Assembly: GCA_015056365.1 (NCBI GenBank)
Contig: SVGM01000007.1
Span: forward strand, 93,384-157,383
DNA from: Clostridiales bacterium
GTDB taxonomy: Bacteria; Bacillota; Clostridia; Christensenellales; Aristaeellaceae
Direction: 5' to 3'
Length of the DNA: 64,000 nucleotides
Shown here: piece after piece, positions 42,898-50,251 of the stretch
Position numbering within the stretch: the first letter of the stretch is position 1
How the letters are laid out: each line of letters starts with the position of its first letter
Made by a program: the position numbers and the translations under genes
Notes under the pieces: model-generated
Databases searched by the model: none
What the model was told of the DNA's origin: nothing
What the model saw: only the letters and a program-made list of their open reading frames with translations

Positions 42898-43251
42898 CAC
42901 ATCACGGAAAAGCAACCAAACCTCGCTATTGAATCTTGCCTGCCCTCCGGAACCGTTGGAAACAAACAACGGACATATTTTGTCATGACTTCCGGTCAAC
43001 GCAGGCAGGCAATGCCATTTTGCCCTTCTTCCCCCTCTATCCTTATTTCGCTCCCAAAATCATACCTTTTATCAGGACGTCTTTTCTGCTCTTTCCAAAA
43101 ATGCTATGCTTCTTATGCTGGATTCAGTGCGAACACATTTGTACACCTTACGGTTTCCTGTTCCTGCGCATTTCCGTGTACATCCGAACAGGCGTTTTGT
43201 TGTACATCTGCCATCACCTGTTTCTAACTTCATGATGCAAGAGGACATACG

Positions 43252-44025
43252 ATGCAGAAAAAAAGATTCCTTTTCCCCTGTTGTTTTCTCATCATATTAC
43301 TCCTGTGTGTGTTCGTCACATGCAGAATGGGAGGAATGGCCATGGAACACCAGAACATACTCACGGAAGAGCAGCAGAATATTCTTCGCATGGCGGGTAC
43401 ATCTGACAAGCGGATCGAAAGCGGCGTTCTGGCTTCTTCAGAGAAAAAGCTGTTGGATGTCTTTGAACAGGCACGGTTGTACCTGACGGTACGCTATCCA
43501 GATGAAACCTTCGCTTTTGTCGCCTTAGACACCTCTGCGCCCCGAATCAATCAGGCTCAGTTCATCGTAACCGGAACCACAACAGGCGAAGCCACCTTTG
43601 CTGTCAAGGTGAAATACGGATCTGATACCCCTGGCTATCAGATCAGCGACTCTCATTTTGCCGACCTGAAAAAAGCGGATCTCAACCAACTTGTTGAGCA
43701 TCTGCTGGCAGAGATGGGAGTGACTGCTAAAGCAGACCTGCAGATCGTCGGCTTGTATGATGACAGCTATTCTCCTGTATCCTCTCTCAGCGAAACGTTG
43801 CAATCCGGCAAAACGCTCAGCGTATCCGGCTGGATTCTCGTCACCGGCGACGTCTCTCTGGCCCAATTCCGTCCAGCAATCGAATCGGCTCTGTATCGTG
43901 CCGGACTGCGTGGGGGACTCCGGATGCGGCTGGTAGACGGCGTCTCGCTCGACGAAGCGTTTCAGGCCAAAAGAACAGAGAAAGCCTTTGTAACAGATGA
44001 GATCTATCTCTCCCTGCCGGAATAA
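43252..44025 (+). CDS. Putative lipoprotein or membrane-anchored protein, next to lipase effector
   Basis: 257 aa. A hydrophobic N-terminus (about 5-23) ends VFVTC (Cys24), a weak lipobox; a simple membrane anchor is the alternative. The remainder is soluble, with strand-rich segments (FAVKVKYGS, KTLSVSGWILVTGDVS). No family is recognised. It is followed 19 nt later by the DUF2974 protein, so they are one transcript. By position it could be the protective lipoprotein of a secreted lipase, as TilA is described for the S. aureus lipase TslA. I see no sequence evidence for that. Its start follows AGAGGA. Confidence 0.68.
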   Translation: MQKKRFLFPCCFLIILLLCVFVTCRMGGMAMEHQNILTEEQQNILRMAGTSDKRIESGVLASSEKKLLDVFEQARLYLTVRYPDETFAFVALDTSAPRINQAQFIVTGTTTGEATFAVKVKYGSDTPGYQISDSHFADLKKADLNQLVEHLLAEMGVTAKADLQIVGLYDDSYSPVSSLSETLQSGKTLSVSGWILVTGDVSLAQFRPAIESALYRAGLRGGLRMRLVDGVSLDEAFQAKRTEKAFVTDEIYLSLPE

Positions 44026-44044
44026 AGTAGCGAGGTGACGTCCT

Positions 44045-45553
44045 ATGGCTCTTTCTGCTGACCAGGTCTTTCTGCTTAATACCCTGACCTATATGTCCAA
44101 AGACGGTGTCTACAGTGCCACTTCCGGAGACCAGGTAGGCGACTTTGTACAGACCCTCATCAATAGTCCCTCTCTGCGCGATTCCCTTGCTGATCCCTTT
44201 ATGACCTCCGATCAGATCCTCGCCGCCTGCCAGCAGATCGCCGGCGATCCTACCCTGTCATCCATGACCATCGCTCATGCGTCCAGAACCGACGGTGGCG
44301 CGGATCGACTTGTCTTTGTCACCCCCGAAGGCTCGACTGACAGTCAGGCTGTCATTGCCCTTGAAGGCACAACCGGCGCTAACGAATGGCGCGATGATGC
44401 ATATGGTGCAGCCAACACAGACTGTGCCGATCATGTGTCAACCGCTCATCAGGAAGCTGATCTGAAGTGGTTTCAGAGCGATGATGTCCAAGGCATCCTT
44501 GACAGCTGCGATACGGTGACCGTATCCGGCCATTCCAAAGGCGGAAACAAAGCCAAATATATCACAGTCATGGATGACCGTGTTGATGAATGCATCTCGT
44601 TTGACGGACAGGGCTTTTCCGATGAGTTTATGAACGAATATGCGCCAGACATCAGCAAAAACCAGCACAAGATCCAGAATTATAATAATGCAGACGACTA
44701 TGTTTCCATTCTTCTCAATGACATCGGAGATACGCACTACATTGAGGGTACTCCAGTTGACAACCCCATGGAAAACCATTCCCTCTTCACCCTCACCAAT
44801 TCGATTCCCATGAGCGAACATACTACAGAACAAAATCAATTGCTCAATGAGCTTGACCAATGTCTCAACGGATTCCTGCGCACCCTCAACCCCGAGGATA
44901 CGCTGCTCTTTGCTGAACTGATCGGCGAGATTCTGGCTTTGACGCTCGGCGGCGACGGTTCTATTTCCACGGTTTTGGAGGTTTTGAGCCTCACGCGTGA
45001 ACTGGGTTTTGATAAGCTGGGCGATCTGCTCCGCTACATTTTCACTTATGCCGGTTACGAACTGGCTGAAGCGCTTCTGCATCTTCTCAAGGAGCATTGT
45101 CCCTGGTTGGCGGACTGGCTGGATGATCTAATCAAACATGTGCAGCGAAAGGGCTCTCTTCCCGATGGAAACGACCTGACCGTATCTGCCGACAGAATCA
45201 AGATGGATACCATGAATCTGACCTCAGTCGCCATCCAGCTGAGCCGTATATACACCGCGCTGAGCGACTGTATCGGTTCGGTCAACCGATGCGCCACCCT
45301 TTGCGATGATTTCAATATTTCAGTCAATTTGTCCTTTACCATTTCAATGGTTCTGGCGCACGGCATCTCAGGCATACTCTCCGGCACGCCTGCCCATGTG
45401 CTCAAGGGGCTGTCCCGCGATTTACGCGAACTGGCCAAGGAAGTAGAAAAGCTTTCCGGCAGCGTCAAAAAGGCCGCTACCAGTTTCGAAGAAAACGAGG
45501 AGCGCATCGTATCGTTCCTGCCCGATTTTGTTGGAGCGCCGGGTTCCTGGTGA
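44045..45553 (+). CDS. DUF2974 (Mbeg1-like) lipase/hydrolase with helical C-terminus, candidate reverse-domain T7SS effector
   Basis: 502 aa without a signal peptide. Residues about 1-260 are a DUF2974 alpha/beta-hydrolase: GHSKGGNKAKY with nucleophile Ser164, NADDYVS with Asp217/218, and ENHSLF with His245. About 270-370 are helical, and about 375-495 form a long amphipathic helical hairpin, ending KKAATSFEENEERIVSF, which looks like a WXG/LXG-type targeting domain at the C-terminus. S. aureus TslA, a type VII lipase toxin, is reported to have this reversed order. Together with the WXG/EssC locus converging on it, this supports a secreted lipase effector, by inference. A GAGGTG site precedes the ATG. 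Confidence 0.75.
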   Translation: MALSADQVFLLNTLTYMSKDGVYSATSGDQVGDFVQTLINSPSLRDSLADPFMTSDQILAACQQIAGDPTLSSMTIAHASRTDGGADRLVFVTPEGSTDSQAVIALEGTTGANEWRDDAYGAANTDCADHVSTAHQEADLKWFQSDDVQGILDSCDTVTVSGHSKGGNKAKYITVMDDRVDECISFDGQGFSDEFMNEYAPDISKNQHKIQNYNNADDYVSILLNDIGDTHYIEGTPVDNPMENHSLFTLTNSIPMSEHTTEQNQLLNELDQCLNGFLRTLNPEDTLLFAELIGEILALTLGGDGSISTVLEVLSLTRELGFDKLGDLLRYIFTYAGYELAEALLHLLKEHCPWLADWLDDLIKHVQRKGSLPDGNDLTVSADRIKMDTMNLTSVAIQLSRIYTALSDCIGSVNRCATLCDDFNISVNLSFTISMVLAHGISGILSGTPAHVLKGLSRDLRELAKEVEKLSGSVKKAATSFEENEERIVSFLPDFVGAPGSW

Positions 45554-45569
45554 TCCTCTCCCTCATAAT

Positions 45570-45604
45570 ACAACAGCAGTAGAAGATGATTCTGCTGCTG
45601 TTGT
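45570..45604. terminator. Hairpin between convergent transcripts
   Basis: 10-bp arms ACAACAGCAG / CTGCTGTTGT, with possible extension, in the 112-bp gap between convergent stops. There is no good T-run. Confidence 0.4.
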
Positions 45605-45665
45605 GCTTGTATAGCAAAAACAGGCATCCCAGGACGCCCCGTTTTTGATTCATTCTTTCAAGTGC

Positions 45666-45950
45666 TTATTCCTGACGCAGCTTCAAAATGGCGTTTTCGA
45701 TCTTTTCCACATAAGCCATCTGACCTTCGCTCTGGTACCCGAAATGGAATACTTGGTCGATCTGTTCACGGTTGAACAAGAAGTTCCTTTCCGCATTCAA
45801 AAAGCCTTCCGGGAACAGACATCCAACATAATCATACAGCTTCTCCGGCTCGTTCACAAGCCGCTGGCAATAGCCGATGATCATCACACGATGCGTGCCT
45901 TCCTTGAGCATTACTACGGATCCTACCGGCAAAAGGCCTTCGATTTTCAT
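45666..45950 (-). CDS. DUF4176 protein
   Basis: 94 aa. LLPVGSVVMLKEG near the N-terminus, RVMIIGYCQR, YDYVGCLFPEG and FNREQIDQVFHFGYQ fit DUF4176. This is a small family regularly encoded beside WXG/LXG type VII loci of Bacillota, with unknown role; chaperone or immunity functions have been considered. It has a GGAGG site 7 nt before the ATG and is the last gene of the minus-strand locus. Confidence 0.82.
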   Translation of the reverse strand: MKIEGLLPVGSVVMLKEGTHRVMIIGYCQRLVNEPEKLYDYVGCLFPEGFLNAERNFLFNREQIDQVFHFGYQSEGQMAYVEKIENAILKLRQE

Positions 45951-45984
45951 TATTCTGCCTCCATTACTTCGCTGTTTCTTTCGA

Positions 45985-46389
45985 TCATATCACCACAGCA
46001 GCGACCATCAGACCAACGGCCGCTACCGTCAGAAATCCTGCTGCAAGTGAATAAAGTACATAAGGGTTCGCGTCCGGTCTGCGCAGGATGAACACGTCCC
46101 AGGTCTCCGCGCCCCATAAACTGTGATGGTTGTAAAGGATCTCCGTTTCATCCCCGACCCGAAGACCGCTGGATGCGTATCTCTGCGTCCAGCTGCGGAT
46201 CACCCGTCCATCTGTGTGCGTAAACTCCACTTCCGGTGCCAACTGTCCATGTCCGCCTATGGGCGAAAAGGAGCGAACGGTCGCGCGGGTACGGATCGCC
46301 TTTCGCCGCGCCCGCCTACCTATGACAGCACTACAGCCAGCGCCGATCGCTGCGGCCAACGCGCCTATCAGCAGCGCCAGTTTGATCAT
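45985..46389 (-). CDS. DUF3592-like membrane protein
   Basis: 134 aa with a helix at about 3-23, a beta-rich middle (about 35-105: TRATVRSFSP, HGQLAPEVEFTHTDGRV, GDETEILYN), and a C-terminal helix at about 112-134. The layout and the EVEFTHTDGR and VGDETEILYN phrases are typical of DUF3592. It follows the candidate effector gene by 12 nt and GGGAGG precedes the ATG. An immunity role against that effector is possible from position only. Confidence 0.7.
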   Translation of the reverse strand: MIKLALLIGALAAAIGAGCSAVIGRRARRKAIRTRATVRSFSPIGGHGQLAPEVEFTHTDGRVIRSWTQRYASSGLRVGDETEILYNHHSLWGAETWDVFILRRPDANPYVLYSLAAGFLTVAAVGLMVAAVVI

Positions 46390-46401
46390 AATTGCCTCCC
46401 G

Positions 46402-47796
46402 TTAGCCAGAGAACGCTGACTGGAGCATATTCCAGCCTTTGGTAGCGTACTCTCCGATCTTATCGATCGTACCGCCGATGTCAATTTCGGCACGCACGCT
46501 TGCGCCTACACCAAAGGAAGCGCCTACATCGAAGGAAAGGACACCGTCATCATACCCGCCTTTGGCATGTGCGCCCAGGCCAACCGTTACGCTGCCGCCG
46601 ACCTTACCCTCGACCAAACCAAGATCCAACTTACCGTCAATACCGGCTTCGACTACATTAAGCTCGGCAGATGCTTCGCCATAAGCCATAATCTTTCCGT
46701 CCACATAGCCAAGGCCGCCTTCAACGCCTGCCTCTGCCTCAAGCGCGGTTACTTCGCCTTCAAGGCCCACAGATATATTATCACACAATTCATATTCAAG
46801 GGAACCCTCAGCATTGACGGCAGACACAGAAACACCTGCTTCAACAGCAACACCAACCGTCAGCTGAGCGCTGCCGTCCTCCCCAGGCAAATACGCGCCA
46901 AGTCCGCCTTTTATGCCTGCCTTTGCCTCTGCGTTGCCTACGCCAACGCCGCCTTCCATCTTAAGGGCGCCGTTTTCCCAGGCTCTATTTTCGCCCAACC
47001 ACGAGTAGGATTCGCCCACAGAAGCGCCCACAGAGAACAGTCCGATTCCCTTGCCGGATTCCTTCTTACCCTCCGTGTAATTTCCGTTCTCGTCAAACTG
47101 TCCGCTCTTACGGATAATATCTTTAGGTTTGAGAACCGAATCCTTGTATGAAAAACCACCATCCATGAGGCCAATCTTGGCTTCGGATTCATGGCGATGA
47201 GAGCCATCGAAAATCCTAGATGTTGCGGTGATTCCACTAAGTCCAATTTTCGTTGTAATCGATCCGATCAATCCGCGGGGATCAAACAGGAACCCCTGCT
47301 GACCGGAGATAACAAATGTCATATCTTCATCCGTGATTACCCGCGCATCACCGATGATCTTCTGAATTTTCTCTTTCATGGAAGGCGTCCAGCCTTCGGG
47401 GGAAGTACCGTAGCCTAACGACTGGGCAATGCCCAGCATCAGCTCTTCCGGTGTCATCAATCCATTGAAATTCGAAACAAGCCTACGCTCTGCATCCTCA
47501 AAATTTCCGAATGCCCTGGCGATATTGCCTGCCAACGCATCCGCATAATCGTTCAGCGACGCAAGATTTCCTGCTAAATTCCGCAAACACTCCGTTGTAT
47601 TTCCGGAGCGCATCGCCTGATTGATGCTCAGCAATCTAACAGCCGAAATCGGGATCTGTACATTCGCGCCGCTTTCCTGATCGACCCGGATTCCGCGTAT
47701 TCTGCTTTTCAAGGCTTCAAGGGAGTTGCCAAGCCGCTTCATATCAGTGGCCAGGCTTTCCATCTCCTCATAATCGACACGAATCAGGTCGGCCAT
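46402..47796 (-). CDS. Candidate WXG/LXG-type secreted effector with Gly-rich beta C-terminus
   Basis: 464 aa from the ATG at 47796, picked because GGAGG lies 5 nt upstream. No signal peptide. Residues 1 to about 115 are helical with heptad-like Leu/Ala (MKRLGNSLEALKSRI, LAGNLASLNDYADALAGNI), the look of a WXG/LXG targeting domain, although no W-x-G is present. About 120-230 is a linker region. From about 230 to the end are Gly/Ala/Val-rich alternating strands (GGVGVGNAEAKAGIKGG, AEAGVEGGLGY), suggesting a beta-barrel or passenger. It is preceded by four WXG100 genes and followed by DUF3592/DUF4176 genes. Effector status is inference. Confidence 0.62.
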   Translation of the reverse strand: MADLIRVDYEEMESLATDMKRLGNSLEALKSRIRGIRVDQESGANVQIPISAVRLLSINQAMRSGNTTECLRNLAGNLASLNDYADALAGNIARAFGNFEDAERRLVSNFNGLMTPEELMLGIAQSLGYGTSPEGWTPSMKEKIQKIIGDARVITDEDMTFVISGQQGFLFDPRGLIGSITTKIGLSGITATSRIFDGSHRHESEAKIGLMDGGFSYKDSVLKPKDIIRKSGQFDENGNYTEGKKESGKGIGLFSVGASVGESYSWLGENRAWENGALKMEGGVGVGNAEAKAGIKGGLGAYLPGEDGSAQLTVGVAVEAGVSVSAVNAEGSLEYELCDNISVGLEGEVTALEAEAGVEGGLGYVDGKIMAYGEASAELNVVEAGIDGKLDLGLVEGKVGGSVTVGLGAHAKGGYDDGVLSFDVGASFGVGASVRAEIDIGGTIDKIGEYATKGWNMLQSAFSG

Positions 47797-47816
47797 ATTC
47801 TCCTCCATTTTGTTTT

Positions 47817-47842
47817 CCCCGGGAGGTTTTCGCCTCCCGGGG
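47817..47842 (-). promoter_or_regulatory. Strong hairpin between the WXG100 cluster and the candidate effector
   Basis: Perfect 10-bp stem CCCCGGGAGG / CCTCCCGGGG with a 6-nt loop, 21 nt before the effector ATG. It lacks a T-run on either strand, so it probably sets partial termination or message stability and uncouples WXG100 from effector expression. Confidence 0.6.
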
Positions 47843-47861
47843 AAACTCATAAACGTCTTGA

Positions 47862-48188
47862 TCAGCCGTTAAAGGGGCTGGCGTCGGTCATGCTGCCCAG
47901 AAGGCTGGAAGCCTCTTCTTCAGCGCGTGTATATTCTTCAACCGCCGTCTTCAGACCGGCAATCGACTGCTCCATGGTGGCGTCACTGGTGCGAATGTTA
48001 TTCGTCAGATCACTGAAACGGTTGACGAATGCCTCGCTGGCAGCGCCGTTCCAGGAACTGTTCAGCGCCATTACCTCGGTGGCCATCTGACCGTAAGCGG
48101 CGGCCAGCTGCTCCTTGGCGGTACTGAACTTGGAAATAGTATTCGAAAGCTCTTCAATGCTTACATTAATGCGATCGATAGAAGCCAT
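47862..48188 (-). CDS. WXG100 protein (WNG)
   Basis: 108 aa, two long helices around SSWNGAASEAF (W-N-G at about 46-48), the classic WXG100 hairpin of 90-110 aa. The C-terminal tail includes YTRAEEEASSLL, which matches the Y-x3-D/E-type export signal. These small proteins dimerise and are exported by EssC-type ATPases, or serve as chaperones for effectors. It is last of four tandem WXG100 genes. Confidence 0.9.
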   Translation of the reverse strand: MASIDRINVSIEELSNTISKFSTAKEQLAAAYGQMATEVMALNSSWNGAASEAFVNRFSDLTNNIRTSDATMEQSIAGLKTAVEEYTRAEEEASSLLGSMTDASPFNG

Positions 48189-48229
48189 GGTGTCTCCTCC
48201 TTATCTGGGAATATCCCGTGTTGTTTCTC

Positions 48230-48523
48230 TTAGCTGTTGCGGATCTGCTGAGCAGCCTCGGAATCGGTCTGCTGGTATGCGCTGGCGGCGGCGTTCATGG
48301 ACTCAACATACTGAGCCACGCACTCGGCCATCATCTTATACCAATTGTCAATCTCCTGCTGTTCGGCAACAAAAGCGTCACGGGAGGTACCTTCCCAGGT
48401 TCCGGCCAGCGCTTCAGAAGCGCTCTTAACAGCCGCGGCGGCTTCACGGAAGGTTTCGTTTGCCTTGGAAATCTTGCTGGCAGCGCCCTGCAGTTCAGAT
48501 ATCGTTACTTCAATCAATGCCAT
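48230..48523 (-). CDS. WXG100 protein (WEG)
   Basis: 97 aa with GTWEGTSRDAFVAE, W-E-G at about 43-45, between two amphipathic helices. The C-terminal YQQTDSEAAQQI includes the YxxxD export signature. Likely exported by the EssC encoded upstream. It shares the GGAAGAAC-type leader spacing with its neighbours. Confidence 0.92.
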   Translation of the reverse strand: MALIEVTISELQGAASKISKANETFREAAAAVKSASEALAGTWEGTSRDAFVAEQQEIDNWYKMMAECVAQYVESMNAAASAYQQTDSEAAQQIRNS

Positions 48524-48550
48524 GATAGTTCTTCCTTTCTGCTTATTTCA

Positions 48551-48877
48551 TCAGCCGCCGAAGGGGGACTTGGATCCGGCATCCAGGCCATCAAACTTGC
48601 CCTTAAGCGCATTCTCGTTTTCTTCGAACAACGCGCTGGTATTCTGCAGCTCGCTGATCGCATCGTTCACGCGGTCATAGGAAGCCTTAATCTTGGCAAC
48701 CAGATCCACCACTTTGGCCAGCATAATCACGAAAGCCCTGCCGGTCCAGTCATTGCGCAACGCGTTCATAGCGCCTTCGTAAACCTGAACGGCGTTCTGC
48801 AGCGTCTCAAGGCTGCTTCTGTAAGCCGAGATACACGCTTGAAATTCGGAATCAATAACAACAATTTTATCTGCCAT
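48551..48877 (-). CDS. WXG100 protein (WTG)
   Basis: 108 aa with RNDWTGRAFVIML (W-T-G). The second helix is long and ends FEENENALKGKFDGLDAG. It lacks an obvious YxxxD/E; instead the region reads LFEENENAL. It is more divergent than the other three, so it may be a heterodimer partner lacking its own export signal. Confidence 0.87.
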   Translation of the reverse strand: MADKIVVIDSEFQACISAYRSSLETLQNAVQVYEGAMNALRNDWTGRAFVIMLAKVVDLVAKIKASYDRVNDAISELQNTSALFEENENALKGKFDGLDAGSKSPFGG

Positions 48878-48910
48878 TGTCTTATCTCCTTCTCTTTATC
48901 AGCAGTCAGC

Positions 48911-49201
48911 TTAACCCTTGATCGCGTTGGTTACGGTCTGCTCGGTGCGCTCGTAGAGATCGGCGACCTTCTGCAGCGTATCCATGTACTCAGAACCGAC
49001 GTTGCTCAGCTGAGAGCAATGGTTGTACAGCACACCCTGCTCAGCGGCGAACGCCTGGGCGGCATCGCCCTGCCACTTGCTGCACAGATCCTGGGCTGCG
49101 CGAGACATTTCCGCATTAGCCTTATCCAGCTGCTCTTTTGCGCTGCGAGCCTTTGCCAGGAACTGAAGAATCGCGCTGATTGTTACCAACCAAGTACTCA
49201 T
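48911..49201 (-). CDS. WXG100 protein (WQG)
   Basis: About 96 aa, with CSKWQGDAAQAFAAE and W-Q-G near residue 42, and YERTEQTV as the C-terminal YxxxE signal. The first gene of the cluster. The ATG at 49201 is preferred (GGTGA upstream). An in-frame ATG 5 codons earlier at 49216 has only a poorly spaced site. Confidence 0.87.
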   Translation of the reverse strand: MSTWLVTISAILQFLAKARSAKEQLDKANAEMSRAAQDLCSKWQGDAAQAFAAEQGVLYNHCSQLSNVGSEYMDTLQKVADLYERTEQTVTNAIKG

Positions 49202-49261
49202 AATCCATGTCACCATCCATTTCCGTTTATTTCGAGGGTTTTGGGTTCCTTTGATGATTGA

Positions 49262-49270
49262 AGTATATCA
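49262..49270 (-). promoter_or_regulatory. Extended -10 promoter of the WXG100 cluster
   Basis: On the minus strand TGATATACT (TG plus TATACT) lies about 61 bp before the WQG gene. The WXG100 genes can thus be made in excess of the upstream machinery. Confidence 0.6.
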
Positions 49271-49328
49271 GACCGTTCTCTTGCCTGATAGCGAAACTGA
49301 CGAAATGCACGTTTTTTGTCGTCAACGG

Positions 49329-49652
49329 TTATTGCCCATCCAAAACGTCCGAATTTGCCTTCGCGTATACATCAAATTGGGCATTTGCATGGTCCTTTAT
49401 TTGACTGTCGCACTCTCCGAAAGCTTCCACCGTTTGCTTAAGCCTGGCTGCCAGCTGGTCGATTTTCCCCATGAGCTGATGGATCTTGCGACGATTGGCA
49501 TAGATCGCAGCGCTGGCCTCCTCTGGCTGCGACAAGAAGTAGTCAGCCGTGCGCAGGCGCATACTGAGCCCATCCATGTCGTCGCTCAGACGTTCCAAAT
49601 GTTTGGCCAGTTCCAGCGTTTCATCTGTATCCAATCGAATCCTATCGTTCAC
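49329..49652 (-). CDS. Helical protein of the T7SS locus (107 aa)
   Basis: 107 aa, almost wholly alpha-helical (LELAKHLERLSDDMDGLSMRL... KIDQLAARLKQTVEAF), with no W-x-G or membrane helix. The length and two-helix pattern resemble small WXG-like or TIGR04197-type effector-partner proteins, but the match is only by shape. Its ATG overlaps the FHA gene stop (ATGA-like), tying it to the secretion machinery. It may be a targeting partner of an effector. Confidence 0.68.
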   Translation of the reverse strand: MNDRIRLDTDETLELAKHLERLSDDMDGLSMRLRTADYFLSQPEEASAAIYANRRKIHQLMGKIDQLAARLKQTVEAFGECDSQIKDHANAQFDVYAKANSDVLDGQ

Positions 49653-50233
49653 TTAACTGCACTCCCTGTCTTTTTCACAAATCGGAAACAACAGTTCCCG
49701 ATTGTCAGCTCAGCATTGTCCAGCAGCATTTCCTGCGTAAAAGGTTCCAGCCTTCGCGTGCCAAGGTATGTGCCATTCTTGCTGCGCAAATCCTCAATAT
49801 AGTACTCCTGGCTATACTTGCGGAAAATAATACGGCAATGTTCTCTTCCGACGGTCAGGCTTGAAAGGATTCTGCCGTTGCACTGCTTAGCGCGTCCAAT
49901 CAGATAGTTTTCACTGTCCACCACATAACGCATCTGCTGACCCGCATTGACAGAAATCAACTCATGATCCGGCACAAACGAAATCTTTCTCGAGTCTTCC
50001 ACACCTTTATCGCCAAAGACCCGTTTTTTCAGCAAAAGCCATTTGTTGCGGTAGCGCTGCACTTCAGGCCGCCATATTTCCGGCTTTTTTCTGCTGAACA
50101 GAATGCAGCCCAGCACCAAAAACAAAAGCCACATGATCAGGAACACAGGCTCCAGAATCAGCAAAGCCAGAATAACAAAGAGGTTAATGATAAAGAAGAC
50201 CTTAAACAGTCGGTGGTTTCTCTCTTCAGACAC
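49649..50233 (-). CDS. Membrane protein with cytoplasmic FHA domain
   Basis: 194 aa. Two hydrophobic helices lie close together (about 10-28 and 31-46), then a basic linker. A forkhead-associated domain at about 105-190 shows YLIGRAKQCNG, VGREHCRII and LRSKNGTYLG, with Arg and Ser/His/Asn phosphothreonine-binding residues. FHA domains bind phosphothreonine. With the membrane kinase and phosphatase of this locus, it probably docks to a phosphorylated subunit of the secretion complex. Confidence 0.85.
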   Translation of the reverse strand: MSEERNHRLFKVFFIINLFVILALLILEPVFLIMWLLFLVLGCILFSRKKPEIWRPEVQRYRNKWLLLKKRVFGDKGVEDSRKISFVPDHELISVNAGQQMRYVVDSENYLIGRAKQCNGRILSSLTVGREHCRIIFRKYSQEYYIEDLRSKNGTYLGTRRLEPFTQEMLLDNAELTIGNCCFRFVKKTGSAVK

Positions 50234-50251
50234 GTTTCACAGCTCCTGTTT

